Below are positions 44,609-53,586 of a stretch of 64,000 nt of DNA, in pieces (the stretch's first letter is position 1; every line of letters starts with the position of its first letter). The DNA is taken from positions 31,824-95,823 of the forward strand of contig NZ_JAJCIA010000012.1 in NCBI RefSeq assembly GCF_020554845.1, given 5' to 3'. The notes beneath the pieces are model-generated. The model saw only the letters and a list, made by a program, of their open reading frames with translations. It ran no database searches and was not told the DNA's origin. The DNA is from Blautia faecis (lineage in GTDB: Bacteria > Bacillota > Clostridia > Lachnospirales > Lachnospiraceae). The position numbers and the translations under genes are program-made.

Positions 44609-45691
44609 ATGATCCGGGAGCGAAAGAAAGAAACGAAAACAGACACGGTCTTACTGATCCTTGTGCTGCTTCTGGCAGTATTCGGACTGGTCATGCTGTT
44701 TTCCATCAGTGAATATAATGGCAGAGTACGTTTCGGCGACTCTGCCTATTATTTTAAAAAGCAGCTTTTTGCAACAGCTCTGGGCCTTATGACCATGTAC
44801 ATAGTAGCAGAGACAGATTACAGATTCTTTGTTCGGCTGGCACCGGCTGCTTATCTCTTATCTATGGGACTTTCTACAGCAGTTTTATTTGTAGGACAGG
44901 AAATCAATGGCTCCAGAAGGTGGCTGAATTTTGGACCGTTGTCTTTTCAACCTTCGGAATTTGCAAAAGCAGCAGTGATCCTTTTTCTCACCTGGCAGAT
45001 CCAGGGAAGCAAAAAGACTACAGCTGGCTTCTGGTTTATGTGCAGGACAATGCTGACACTTCTTCCAATTGTAGGACTGGTAGGCTCCAATAACCTAAGT
45101 ACGGCAATCATAATCCTTGGAATCGGTGTAATCCTGATTTTTATATCAGATCCGGGATATGCCAGATTTGTTGGAATGGGAGTGACTGGTGCAGCAGTGA
45201 TCGCAGTGTTTCTGGCAGCAGAGAGCTACCGTCTGGAAAGGCTTGCCATATGGCGGAATCCGGAGAAGTATGAAAAGGGTTTTCAGACCATTCAGGGACT
45301 TTATGCTATTGGAAGCGGCGGGCTTTTCGGAAGAGGATTTGGCAGCAGCCTGCAGAAACTGGGATTTGTGCCGGAAGCCCAGAATGATATGATCTTTTCC
45401 ATTATCTGCGAAGAACTGGGACTGACCGGAGCTTTTTTTCTCATTGGCATATTTGGGCTTCTTATGTGGAGACTGATGGTGATTGCCCTTCACTGCCGGG
45501 AACTGCAGGGAACACTTTTATGCGTTGGCATTATGAGCCATATGGCCATTCAGGTGATCCTGAATATTGCGGTGGTGACAAACACCATTCCAAATACAGG
45601 AATCACGCTTCCCTTTATCAGCTATGGCGGAACCTCAGTGGTGTTTCTTCTGGGCGAGATGGGGCTGGCTTTGAGCGTAAGCAGAAAATGA
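44609..45691 (+). CDS. ftsW: FtsW/RodA/SpoVE-family lipid II polymerase
   Basis: A SEDS glycosyltransferase of 360 residues with about ten helices: EINGSRRWLNFGPLSFQPSE (about 95-114), RLERLAIWRNPEKY, NDMIFSIICEELG (conserved Asp/Glu region) and GITLPFISYGGTS (C-terminal hallmark). It works with a class B PBP in septal or spore wall synthesis. ATG 44609 was chosen for the caggagc site. murG, often next to this gene, is absent here. Confidence 0.95.
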   Translation: MIRERKKETKTDTVLLILVLLLAVFGLVMLFSISEYNGRVRFGDSAYYFKKQLFATALGLMTMYIVAETDYRFFVRLAPAAYLLSMGLSTAVLFVGQEINGSRRWLNFGPLSFQPSEFAKAAVILFLTWQIQGSKKTTAGFWFMCRTMLTLLPIVGLVGSNNLSTAIIILGIGVILIFISDPGYARFVGMGVTGAAVIAVFLAAESYRLERLAIWRNPEKYEKGFQTIQGLYAIGSGGLFGRGFGSSLQKLGFVPEAQNDMIFSIICEELGLTGAFFLIGIFGLLMWRLMVIALHCRELQGTLLCVGIMSHMAIQVILNIAVVTNTIPNTGITLPFISYGGTSVVFLLGEMGLALSVSRK

Positions 45692-45758
45692 AATTTTATC
45701 ACCAGTCAGAAATATTCGCATACAATAAAAGGTAAGAGGCCCTTTAGGAGTGAATGGC

Positions 45759-47018
45759 TTGAATGACCGGATTTACATTGAGGGAGGACACCAGCTGAAG
45801 GGAAGTATTCGGATACAGGGCTCAAAAAATGCAGCGCTTCCTATGATGGCGGCGTCTCTTTTACATCGGGGAGTCAGTGTGCTCAAAGGCTGTCCGCGGA
45901 TCGCGGATGTTTTTTGTATGGAGGAAATTCTTCAGAAGCTTGGGGCAGTGACCTGGTGGGAAGACCATGATCTGTATATGGACTGCGAAAATGCCGGTAA
46001 ATGGTCAGTTCCTTTTGAATTTACAGGGAGGATGAGGTCTTCCGTGATTCTTCTTGGAGCGCTTCTCGCAAGAAATGGGAAAGGAAGCCTTGGCTATCCA
46101 GGTGGGTGCGTGATCGGGAAAAGACCTATTGATATGCATCTTTTTGTGCTTCGGAAGCTTGGCGCAGTGGTCACAGAGGAACAGGGAGTTTTGATGGCAG
46201 AAGCACCTCATCTGCAAGGGGCATTGGTTTCTTTTTCAAAAAGAAGTGTGGGAGCTACCCAGCAGGGCATTTTAGGAGCCGTGCTTGCAGAGGGAGAGAC
46301 TGTATTGGAAAATTGTGCCTGTGAGCCGGAAATACAGTGGCTTTGCAGGTATATGCGTTCCATGGGAGCAAAAATACAGGGGGATGGAACTTCTGAAATA
46401 AGAATCCAGGGAGTTAAAAGCCTAAGTGCCGGGTGCATTCAGGTGCCGCCAGACCGCATTGTGTCAGGAACCTATATCTGTGCGGCAGCTATAACCAGAA
46501 GCCAGATCGTTCTTGAAAACCCTCCGGAAGGAGAACTGAAGGCCTTTCTGGAAGTATATAGGAAAATGGGTGGACAATATAAAGGTAACAGTGGTAAACT
46601 ATTAGTCAATGGAAAAAATGTTCAAAGTCCTGTTAAACTGCTGGAAACGGGTGTTTATCCAGGATTTCCAACAGATCTGCAGTCTCCCGTAATGGCAGTT
46701 CTTTCCACCATAGAGGGGGAAAGTTGCATTCGTGAAATGGTTTTTGAAGACCGTTATAAAGCAGCTGACCAGTTGCGGAAAATGGGAGCCAGGATCCGCG
46801 TACAGGGAAATGAGGCTGTAATCTGCGGTGTAAAGACTTTACATGGAGCAGCTGTGCAGGCGCAGGAATTAAGAGGCGGTGCGTCCCTGATCCTGGCAGC
46901 ACTTGGGGCTAAGGGAGTTACCGTACTGGAAGGATATTCTTTTGTACAGCGGGGGTATGAGCATATTTGCCAGGATCTTAATGCGCTGGGAGCAGCAGTA
47001 AAAAGGATACAGGAATAA
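45759..47018 (+). CDS. murA: UDP-GlcNAc 1-carboxyvinyltransferase
   Basis: First committed step of peptidoglycan synthesis. The 419 residues have GSKNAALPMMAASLL (about 24-38), the phosphoenolpyruvate loop with catalytic cysteine in PGGCVIGKRPIDMH (about residue 113), GFPTDLQSPVMA and ALGAAVKRI at the end. TTG 45759 is proposed because AGGAG lies 8 bases before it; GTG 45750 overlaps that site and would add three residues. Finding murA rather than murG, murB or murC at this place of the cluster is uncommon. Confidence 0.93.
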   Translation: MNDRIYIEGGHQLKGSIRIQGSKNAALPMMAASLLHRGVSVLKGCPRIADVFCMEEILQKLGAVTWWEDHDLYMDCENAGKWSVPFEFTGRMRSSVILLGALLARNGKGSLGYPGGCVIGKRPIDMHLFVLRKLGAVVTEEQGVLMAEAPHLQGALVSFSKRSVGATQQGILGAVLAEGETVLENCACEPEIQWLCRYMRSMGAKIQGDGTSEIRIQGVKSLSAGCIQVPPDRIVSGTYICAAAITRSQIVLENPPEGELKAFLEVYRKMGGQYKGNSGKLLVNGKNVQSPVKLLETGVYPGFPTDLQSPVMAVLSTIEGESCIREMVFEDRYKAADQLRKMGARIRVQGNEAVICGVKTLHGAAVQAQELRGGASLILAALGAKGVTVLEGYSFVQRGYEHICQDLNALGAAVKRIQE

Positions 47019-47024
47019 CAATAT

Positions 47025-48131
47025 ATGAAATCACTGAAAATGAAGCTGATCTATAGAAAACATAAGAAAGCGATTCTGGGTACCCTGGGGGCAGTTCTGC
47101 TGGCAGGACTTGTCTTTTTCTTTTCCTATTTTCATGTGACAAAGGTGGAGGTAATGGGAACCTCCCGTTACACGGATGAACAGGTGAAGGAGATGGCTTT
47201 GCAGGGGGCTTTTACGGATAATTCCGTTCTTGCAGTTTTGCTCCATTCCAGGGTGGACGTAGAGGGTGTGCCTTTTGTGGAAGGCTTTTATATTACCAGG
47301 CTTTCTCATAACAGTATCTGCATCAGTGTCCGGGAAAAGAAGGCGGTAGGCTGCATTCCTTATCTGGATAGCTATATTTATTTTGACAGAAACGGTATTT
47401 TTATTGAAAGTTCCCATACAAGGGATGAACTGGTGCCTTTTTTTGACGGCATTGAAGTAAGCCATGTGATCGAAGGGGAGAAGCTTCCAATTAAGGGAAG
47501 CTCGGTGCTTACCACTGCGGTGGCGCTGTCAACTATTTTCCAGAAGAACGATGCCATACCGGATCATATTGAATTTGACACTAGTTATCAGATTACCTTG
47601 ACTTATGGAGATATCCGGGTGATGCTGGGAAAGGACGAGTATCTTGAGGACAAGATGACACGTGTCAGCGCAATTTTGCCCAAGCTTTCCGGCAAAAAGG
47701 GAATCCTTCATCTGGAAAATGTAAATGACAATTCCAAGACGATTACCTTCGAGCAGGATCTGGGCGAGGATGGCGTGATTGAGGATGTGGATACTGCGGT
47801 TGCTTACGAGAATGCAGTGGCTAACTGGCATGGAGGATATGACCTGGAGGGTGACTATACCGGTGAAGGGGAATATGACCAGAACGGAAACTATGTAGGC
47901 TCCAGACCTACTGAGGAGAGTATTGCTGCAAATGGCAGCTGGCTTGGCGGATATATGGAAGATGGAAGCTATACCGGTTATGGGCAGCTGGATAAAGATG
48001 GAAATTATGTAGGTCCCAATCCCAATGAAACCAGTGAAGATGGAAGCGAAGAGGAGCTTGAAGATTACAGTGAGGACTACAGCGAAGACTATAATAACAG
48101 CGGTTATGACGGGTACGATGAGGAATATTAG
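47025..48131 (+). CDS. divIB: FtsQ/DivIB-type division protein with acidic repeat tail
   Basis: A bitopic division protein of 368 residues. It has a cytoplasmic basic start, a membrane helix (about 15-37), a POTRA domain (FHVTKVEVMGTSRYTDEQVK, about 38-110) and a beta domain to about 250. The last 110 residues hold two repeats of the pattern WxGGY-xxx-GxYTGxGxxDxxGNYVG and then a Tyr/Asp/Glu-rich tail (EDYSEDYSEDYNNSGYDG). It lies 6 bp after murA. Its TAG stop codon is made by the edge of repeat copy 6. Confidence 0.88.
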   Translation: MKSLKMKLIYRKHKKAILGTLGAVLLAGLVFFFSYFHVTKVEVMGTSRYTDEQVKEMALQGAFTDNSVLAVLLHSRVDVEGVPFVEGFYITRLSHNSICISVREKKAVGCIPYLDSYIYFDRNGIFIESSHTRDELVPFFDGIEVSHVIEGEKLPIKGSSVLTTAVALSTIFQKNDAIPDHIEFDTSYQITLTYGDIRVMLGKDEYLEDKMTRVSAILPKLSGKKGILHLENVNDNSKTITFEQDLGEDGVIEDVDTAVAYENAVANWHGGYDLEGDYTGEGEYDQNGNYVGSRPTEESIAANGSWLGGYMEDGSYTGYGQLDKDGNYVGPNPNETSEDGSEEELEDYSEDYSEDYNNSGYDGYDEEY

Positions 48132-48199
48132 AGAGTGTCTGAAAATCTCCTGTAAATGTGATGCACATTTTGCAGAAAGCCTTTTTCAAACACACTCTG
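48129..48199 (+). repeat. Dispersed MITE-like repeat, copy 6
   Basis: TA, GAGAGTGTCTGAAAAT ... CTTTTTCAAACACACTC, TG, with the interior GATGCACATTTTGCAGAAAG. The left TA plus G forms the divIB stop codon. Confidence 0.82.
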
Positions 48200-48251
48200 A
48201 GGAAAATATCGCGTATTTCGCGAAAAAAGTATAAAAAAACAAAATTAGTGG

Positions 48252-48280
48252 TTGATAAATTCACAAAAAAAATATATGAT
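48252..48280 (+). promoter_or_regulatory. ftsZ promoter
   Basis: TTGATA (48252-48257) and TATGAT (48275-48280), 17-bp spacer, about 80 bp before the ftsZ start. Confidence 0.65.
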
Positions 48281-48360
48281 ATAGCTATATGCAGCTTGGT
48301 ATATATATTTGCTGAAATTAAAGATAAAGGATATAAGGTAGAAATAAAGGAGGAAGTACA

Positions 48361-49524
48361 TTGTTAGAGATAATGTCAAATGAGGCGGAATCCTCTGCTA
48401 AGATTATTGTAATCGGAGTAGGCGGCGCCGGAAATAACGCAGTTAACAGAATGGTTGAAGAAGCCATCGGCGGGGTAGAGTTTGTAGGAGTGAATACAGA
48501 TAAGCAGGCTCTGACTCTGTGTAAAGCTCCAACTGTACTTCAGATCGGTGAGAAAATTACCAAAGGTCTTGGTGCAGGAGCACAGCCTGAGGTTGGACAG
48601 AAAGCAGCAGAAGAGAGCATTGAGGAAGTAAAACAGATCATCGAAGGTGCTGACATGGTATTTGTTACCTGCGGTATGGGCGGTGGAACTGGTACAGGTG
48701 CTGCACCGGTTATCGCAGCAGCAGCTAAGGAAATGGGGATCCTCACTGTAGGTGTTGTGACCAAACCTTTCCGTTTTGAAGCTAAGACACGTATGAACAA
48801 CGCACTTGCAGGTATTGAGAACCTGAAGAAGGCTGTTGATACATTAATTGTAATTCCGAATGACAAATTACTGGAGATTGTAGATCGCCGCACAACTATG
48901 CCGGAAGCACTTCGTAAAGCAGACGAGGTTCTGCAGCAGGCAGTTCAGGGCATCACAGATCTGATTAATCTGCCGGCTCTTATCAACCTTGACTTTGCTG
49001 ATGTTCAGACTGTTATGACAGATAAAGGTATTGCACACATTGGTATCGGTGAGGCAAGAGGCGATGACAAGGCTATGGAGGCTGTACAGCAGGCTGTATC
49101 CTCTCCGCTTCTTGAGACTACCATCAAGGGTGCTACACACGTTATCATCAACATTTCCGGTGATATTTCCCTTATGGACGCAAATGATGCTGCAAGCTAT
49201 GTACAGGAGCTTACAGGTGAAGATGCAAATATCATCTTTGGTGCTATGTATGATGATTCTGTTGCTGATTATGCGAGAATCACTGTTATTGCTACAGGCC
49301 TTTCTGATAATGCACAGGCATCCAATCCATTTGGAAATAAGGCAAGCAACTCTGTATTTGCCAATAAGAGACCTGCTTCCACTACAGCGTCTGCTGGTGT
49401 GAATCTGAACATGCCGTCTTTCAGCATGCCGACTATGAATGCTACACCATTCACAGCGAAGACACCATCCAGCACTGTTCAGAAGAAAGATATCCAGATC
49501 CCGGATTTCTTAAGAAACAGATAA
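48361..49524 (+). CDS. ftsZ: Cell division protein FtsZ
   Basis: The tubulin-like GTPase that forms the Z-ring. The 387 residues have [14 protein letters not shown] (about 18-31), the tubulin signature [13 protein letters not shown] (about 103-115), NDKLLEI, a variable linker and the C-terminal peptide [11 protein letters not shown] that binds FtsA or SepF. TTG at 48361 is the start, 6 bases after aaaggaggaag. Own promoter and terminator. Confidence 0.98.
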   Translation: MLEIMSNEAESSAKIIVIGVGGAGNNAVNRMVEEAIGGVEFVGVNTDKQALTLCKAPTVLQIGEKITKGLGAGAQPEVGQKAAEESIEEVKQIIEGADMVFVTCGMGGGTGTGAAPVIAAAAKEMGILTVGVVTKPFRFEAKTRMNNALAGIENLKKAVDTLIVIPNDKLLEIVDRRTTMPEALRKADEVLQQAVQGITDLINLPALINLDFADVQTVMTDKGIAHIGIGEARGDDKAMEAVQQAVSSPLLETTIKGATHVIINISGDISLMDANDAASYVQELTGEDANIIFGAMYDDSVADYARITVIATGLSDNAQASNPFGNKASNSVFANKRPASTTASAGVNLNMPSFSMPTMNATPFTAKTPSSTVQKKDIQIPDFLRNR

Positions 49525-49537
49525 TGAATGGAAATTA

Positions 49538-49572
49538 AAAGGCCCTCGCACATTTGTGCGGGGGCTGTTTTT
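49538..49572 (+). terminator. ftsZ terminator
   Basis: GCCCTCGCAC and GTGCGGGGGC (one G-U) around ATTT, then TGTTTTT. Confidence 0.88.
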
Positions 49573-49590
49573 GAATTTGCGGCTATTTTC

Positions 49591-49641
49591 TGGAACCTGT
49601 TTGAAAAATTTTTGCAGAAAGCCTCTTTCAAACACGCTCTA
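49591..49641 (+). repeat. Dispersed MITE-like repeat, copy 7 (shortest form)
   Basis: TG, GAACCTGTTTGAAAAATTT, TTGCAGAAAGCC, TCTTTCAAACACGCTC, TA. About 50 bp, with most of the left interior missing. Its right edge forms the stop codon of the DUF1540 gene. Confidence 0.8.
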
Positions 49642-49959
49642 GCACTGGCATTCAAAGGTATCGCATTTTGTTTCAGAACATACTTTTGCACCGCTTCCGG
49701 CTACATCAATAGCAGCTGCGGTACATTTACAGTTTTCGTTATAGGTACAGTTGTGGGCTTTGCAGTCAATCTGGATGGTCTCACATCCACAGCTGTTTTT
49801 GGCACTGTTCATGGCACCCTGGCTCTTTTCCCGGAAGCTTCCGCAGGATGTTTCTTCAGAACTTTTTGCACTGTCACCCATGACGTTGATTTCCCCTCTG
49901 GAACAAAGCATATCTTCATTGTAAGCACAGGTTGTTGCGGAACATTTTAAAATTGTCAT
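49639..49959 (-). CDS. DUF1540 cysteine-rich protein (two domains)
   Basis: A small protein of 106 residues with two DUF1540 modules (about 5-40 and 68-104), each with four or five cysteines (CSATTCAYNEDMLCSRG, CKAHNCTYNENCKCTA). The pattern suggests metal binding. No function is known; members occur in spore-forming Firmicutes. ATG 49959 was chosen because caggagg stands before it. The stop TAG lies in repeat copy 7. Confidence 0.82.
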   Translation of the reverse strand: MTILKCSATTCAYNEDMLCSRGEINVMGDSAKSSEETSCGSFREKSQGAMNSAKNSCGCETIQIDCKAHNCTYNENCKCTAAAIDVAGSGAKVCSETKCDTFECQC

Positions 49960-50177
49960 GTTTTTTACCTCCTGATTTTGTATGCTTGATTTTGCAAACA
50001 TTTGCAGTTGTTCAGCAGACCGTATTTCATGAGGGCACTAAACCGCTGCAGCAGTCTTAGTTTTTCCTGTGCCTGCAAAAAATATGCACAAATTTATAAG
50101 AAATTTTATATATAATTTTCGATTATTCGCATAAACACTATACTTTCAAGCAATTTGAAGTATAGAAAATTATTCAA

Positions 50178-50200
50178 TTTACCACGAATTTACCACGATT
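50178..50200 (+). repeat. Left integrase arm-type repeats
   Basis: Two direct copies of TTTACCACGA separated by one base, in the left end of the element. The same orientation and a similar pair occur at the right end. In Tn916 the N-terminal domain of Int binds such direct repeats. Confidence 0.5.
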
Positions 50201-50233
50201 GAGTGAGCCTTGATATGACAATAAAATAGCACT

Positions 50234-50269
50234 AAAAAGACACCCTTAACACCTAAGCGGTGTCTTTTA
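50234..50269. terminator. Terminator inside the element's left end
   Basis: AAAGACACC ... GGTGTCTTT stem. A second candidate, AAGCAGT ... ACTAACTGCTTT, is at about 50274-50303. Confidence 0.6.
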
Positions 50270-50338
50270 TTAAAAAGCAGTCAATCCTAAGACTAACTGC
50301 TTTGTGTGTATGGATATGAAATTGTCAAAATGGGTTTT

Positions 50339-50611
50339 TTATATTACTTTTAATGCAATTTCTAGTATCAACGAAAAAATACAAATTGATAAAATAATGA
50401 TAACAATTTCAACATTTCCTAGTGATATAAAACATTGAAAAATCAGCATAATTCCTACTAACAATGTAGCTGTTCCCTCAATTCTTGAATGTAGCTTTAT
50501 ATTTTTTACCCCATTATACCTTTTGATAAGGGGCAATTTACCTTTAATAATACTGAATACACCTAAAACCACCATTATAATACCAAGTATTAGCCCTATC
50601 ATATTTACCAC
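50339..50611 (-). CDS. Small membrane protein of unknown function (element cargo)
   Basis: Ninety residues with three hydrophobic segments (IGLILGIIMVVLGVFSI, TATLLVGIMLIFQCFIS, VIIILSICIFSLILEI). Not recognised as any family. It is AT-rich like its neighbour and may share its transcript. Immunity or defence roles are possible for such cargo but not supported here. Confidence 0.55.
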   Translation of the reverse strand: MVNMIGLILGIIMVVLGVFSIIKGKLPLIKRYNGVKNIKLHSRIEGTATLLVGIMLIFQCFISLGNVEIVIIILSICIFSLILEIALKVI

Positions 50612-50637
50612 CTTTTCTAAATCTTTAATTTTCAGTT

Positions 50638-50820
50638 CTATAAATCGAAATTTTCTTGTTTAAATTTATCTTTGAAAAAGCCAATTAAAATTAAAGCAAT
50701 ACCAAGAATTGCAACTGGTATATAAATAATATTAGGTATATGATAAACAAATCTATCAATTCCAGACATAGCAATATAAATAATTATTCCCACACAACTT
50801 AAAATGTTTTTATCTTTCAT
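50638..50820 (-). CDS. Small membrane protein of unknown function (element cargo)
   Basis: Sixty residues, two hydrophobic segments (ILSCVGIIIYIAMSG and IIYIPVAILGIALILIGFF) and a charged C-terminus. Not recognised. It is 26 bp upstream of the other small membrane gene, so the two form a pair. A ribosome site (aaggag) precedes the ATG. Confidence 0.55.
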   Translation of the reverse strand: MKDKNILSCVGIIIYIAMSGIDRFVYHIPNIIYIPVAILGIALILIGFFKDKFKQENFDL

Positions 50821-50987
50821 AGCACTACTCCTTTACACCTTATTATTTGTCCGTTTCTTCATACCATATTATAACAGTTCCATATATCCGCCACAATAAA
50901 AATCAGCATACCCTTTGAATATTTTCTGCATTGAACAAACACACTTTTTCTTTCTTCCTCTTGATTACCTACCGCAGAAAAGAAAAA

Positions 50988-51047
50988 GCCCTGTCAAGAG
51001 CCTTGCCACCATTGGTGGTGCTTTGCACTCTTTACTGGGCTTTTTGT
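50988..51047. terminator. Bidirectional terminator in the element
   Basis: AAAAAGCCC ... GGGCTTTTT outer stem with an inner GCCACCA-TTGGTGGT hairpin. It separates the small membrane genes from the regulator. Confidence 0.65.
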
Positions 51048-51074
51048 TTGCTGTATCTTCCATGCAAGAGGAAA

Positions 51075-51746
51075 TTAAAGACCTCTGTTCCATTTCGCCT
51101 TTAGATAATCTTCATAATCTCCCTCGTTAAAGTCTACTTGTGGAGAAGTATTAGGAATATTATTTCTGTTGTCAATATCCGCAAGCTGACGGAATATCCA
51201 ATCATCATAAGGGTCATGGTATTTATACTCTTTGGGCTGTTCTCTGTATCGGTCTAACCCTCGCATTTCCTTATGCACTTTCATCATGCGTTCTAATTTC
51301 TGACGCTGTATCAACTGCTTGATTTCCATAAGTTCTTCCAACTCCGTAACCTCATTGGTAATGTAGTTATGAATATACTGTATGAGTTTATATTCCATGT
51401 AAAATCTACATTCTCTTTCGTCATTGAAAAATTCATTTTCAGACAGATAATCTAAGGAAACATTGAAATCCTGTTCACGTTTGATAACGTCCATGATATA
51501 TGGCTCGGTGTGGTCGATATACTTCCATTCTCCCGACAATAATTCATTCGGCGTTACACCCAGCACGTCCATTATCTTTTCCAGCGTATCAAAGGTAGGA
51601 TAATTCACGCCACGTTCAATCTTGGAAAGGCTCTGCATATTGATACCGATTTTGTCCGCAAGCTCCTGTTGTTTCATTTTTCTGTGTTTTCTTATGGTTT
51701 GTATGTTCTCTCCTAAGAAACTGATTTTCTTTATATAACCCTCCAT
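51075..51746 (-). CDS. XRE-family transcriptional regulator of the element
   Basis: A regulator of 223 residues with an N-terminal helix-turn-helix (MKQQELADKIGINMQSLSKI, about 24-43; then ERGVNYPTFDTLEKIMDVLG). The remaining 150 residues are helical and charged (EVTELEELMEIKQLIQRQK) and not recognised. It is divergent from the mobT-xis-int genes, the place of a lysogeny-type switch. It probably represses the divergent promoter next to it (inference). Confidence 0.85.
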   Translation of the reverse strand: MEGYIKKISFLGENIQTIRKHRKMKQQELADKIGINMQSLSKIERGVNYPTFDTLEKIMDVLGVTPNELLSGEWKYIDHTEPYIMDVIKREQDFNVSLDYLSENEFFNDERECRFYMEYKLIQYIHNYITNEVTELEELMEIKQLIQRQKLERMMKVHKEMRGLDRYREQPKEYKYHDPYDDWIFRQLADIDNRNNIPNTSPQVDFNEGDYEDYLKAKWNRGL

Positions 51747-51796
51747 AACTTAGTATAACCGCTCCTTTCGTTGCTTTTTATGGTATTTATAAGCAT

Positions 51797-51864
51797 ATCA
51801 TACTTAATATATATTAAAAAGTCAACAAAAACTTCTTGACAAGTAATTCTAATGGCGTTATTAT
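51797..51864. promoter_or_regulatory. Divergent promoters of regulator and mobT-xis-int
   Basis: Minus strand: TTGACT (51825-51820), 17 bp, TATGAT (51802-51797). Plus strand: TTGACA (51836-51841), 17 bp, TATTAT (51859-51864). The -35 boxes are only 10 bp apart. The minus spacer contains the palindrome TAATATATATTA, a candidate operator. Confidence 0.72.
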
Positions 51865-51989
51865 CGTATCAGATAAAGTGATTAAGCACGATAGGGTCAA
51901 TCACACGCTTGAGTAAGCATATAAAAGATATATTTTCACTTTGATAGCATGAATAGGCATGGACTATCAGACTGAAAATCGGGTTTCTG

Positions 51990-52135
51990 ACTGGGGCTGT
52001 TCCGTTTAGCCACGAGCCTTACAAGGCTCGTGAGCGTTAAGAACGGATCAGACACAGGAAGAAAGGGAACGCCTTTCGGCGTTCGTAAGGGGCGTATATG
52101 TAACACCGCCCTGCGTATACATGTCATAGTACCTA
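51990..52135 (+). other. Candidate oriT / replication origin of the element
   Basis: A hairpin-rich stretch just upstream of the MobT-like gene. It holds CACGAGCCTT-AC-AAGGCTCGTG (perfect, 10 bp), GAACGCC-TTTC-GGCGTTC and GGGCG-TATATGTAACAC-CGCCC. The last resembles MobT-type nick regions, where a TAACA sequence lies between G- and C-rich arms. The assignment rests on position and structure only. Confidence 0.45.
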
Positions 52136-52141
52136 GAAACT

Positions 52142-53305
52142 GTGATAAATAAAGGAAAAAACACAATTTTTACCCCGCAAAAAAAACGGGGCATACGAAA
52201 GGAGAAATGCACTATAACTACACACAAAAATTTATCCGTTAAGATTGATTACATCAGCATTGTATTTGATACTGTAACCGCTGAAGATGTAATCATGCAC
52301 ATTTTAGGTTTACCAACTGATATTTTTAATGTCTATCCGGCAAGCGTTAAATTCAAGACGTATCAAGCACGCTGGCAGATTGGAGATATTTATGTATCGG
52401 GGGACGCAAGAAAGACAGAGGACAACCCACAGGGGCTAGGCTGTTATCTTGTTATGACTGGCAGAGGTTGTGATGATATTTTCCGTATTCTCGACAGTAG
52501 GAATTATACTTTTGGGGATATGTTCCGACGCTGTGAGCGAAGATACGGACTGGATAATTTCCATTTCACAAGACTTGATATTGCCATTGACGATAAGAAC
52601 GAAAAGCCATTCTTTACCATTGAGCAGATAAAGAAGAAATGCGAAAAAGAGGAATTTATCTCAAACAGTGAGGGCTACCACTTTGATGAAAGCAAGTTTG
52701 ACGATTTCGACACCGCAAAGACTGTTTATATCGGTGCTGGAAAATCTGGATTATCCTACCGCTTTTATGATAAGGATAAAGAAGTCTGTTCAAAACATAA
52801 TAAGACGCTTGAGGAAGTCGGCAGTTGGAAACGGACAGAAATGCAACTGCGTGATGATAAGGCTCATGCTTTTGCCATGACATTCAAGGACAGACCGCTG
52901 GAACTTGGGGAACTGGCTTTCGGGCTACTGGCAAACAACCTACGCTTTGTCGTGCCAAACAGAAACGAAAGTAATAAAAGCAGGTGGAAAACGTGTCGAT
53001 TTTGGGAACGCTTTTTAGGGGCTGTGGAAGTCTTGAAACTGCAAGTACCAAAACAGCAAAATTCCCTTGAGGAAACACAGCAATGGCTCACAGAGGGTGG
53101 CGTGATTTCCGCTGTCAAAAGTTTTTACTTCTTGGAAGAACATGACGCATTAGGTGGACTGGAAAAAGTGGGAACTATGCTTGATAAGGCAAGATACAGC
53201 AATTCCCTTTCCAGTAAATTAACCGCCCATTTACAGAGGATAAACCGCACCGACCTTATCCCCTATATCCAGTATGACACGAAACATGGGAAAGGGGGTA
53301 TCTGA
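52142..53305 (+). CDS. Rep_trans / MobT-type replication-relaxase protein
   Basis: Up to 387 residues. The replication initiation factor family (as in Orf20 of Tn916, a MobT relaxase) is recognised by [11 protein letters not shown] near the start, [15 protein letters not shown] (metal or active-site region), [19 protein letters not shown] and WKRTEMQL. It would nick oriT and drive rolling-circle replication or transfer with help from another element. The start is unclear: GTG 52142 has no ribosome site, while the good aaaggag site serves an ATG at 52208 in another frame that ends after 11 codons. Xis follows with a one-base overlap. Confidence 0.8.
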   Translation: MINKGKNTIFTPQKKRGIRKEKCTITTHKNLSVKIDYISIVFDTVTAEDVIMHILGLPTDIFNVYPASVKFKTYQARWQIGDIYVSGDARKTEDNPQGLGCYLVMTGRGCDDIFRILDSRNYTFGDMFRRCERRYGLDNFHFTRLDIAIDDKNEKPFFTIEQIKKKCEKEEFISNSEGYHFDESKFDDFDTAKTVYIGAGKSGLSYRFYDKDKEVCSKHNKTLEEVGSWKRTEMQLRDDKAHAFAMTFKDRPLELGELAFGLLANNLRFVVPNRNESNKSRWKTCRFWERFLGAVEVLKLQVPKQQNSLEETQQWLTEGGVISAVKSFYFLEEHDALGGLEKVGTMLDKARYSNSLSSKLTAHLQRINRTDLIPYIQYDTKHGKGGI

Positions 53306-53508
53306 TGAATAACAACGATATTCCCGTATGGGAAAAATACACCCTTACCATTGAAGAAGCGTCAAAGTATTTCCGTATCGGAGAAAACAAGTTAAGACGA
53401 TTGGCAGAGGAAAACAAGGACGCTGGCTGGCTCATTATGAATGGCAACCGCATACAGATTAAACGCCGACAGTTTGAACAGGTTATTGATAAATTGGACG
53501 CAATCTAA
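53305..53508 (+). CDS. xis: Excisionase, Tn916 Xis family
   Basis: Sixty-seven residues, a MerR-like winged helix: [20 protein letters not shown] and [20 protein letters not shown] are typical of Tn916 Xis. It steers the integrase toward excision. The ATG shares its A with the mobT stop. Confidence 0.92.
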   Translation: MNNNDIPVWEKYTLTIEEASKYFRIGENKLRRLAEENKDAGWLIMNGNRIQIKRRQFEQVIDKLDAI

Positions 53509-53586
53509 TGCAAATGAGCCTTGTATGTGTTATGATGAACACAAGTCATATCAAGGTTCTTTCCAACAAGGAAAGGAGCAGACACC

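Noticed and set aside
51936..52166. Minus-strand open frame in the element's origin region
   Set aside because: It overlaps hairpins and has no ribosome site or family match; the region is better read as an origin.
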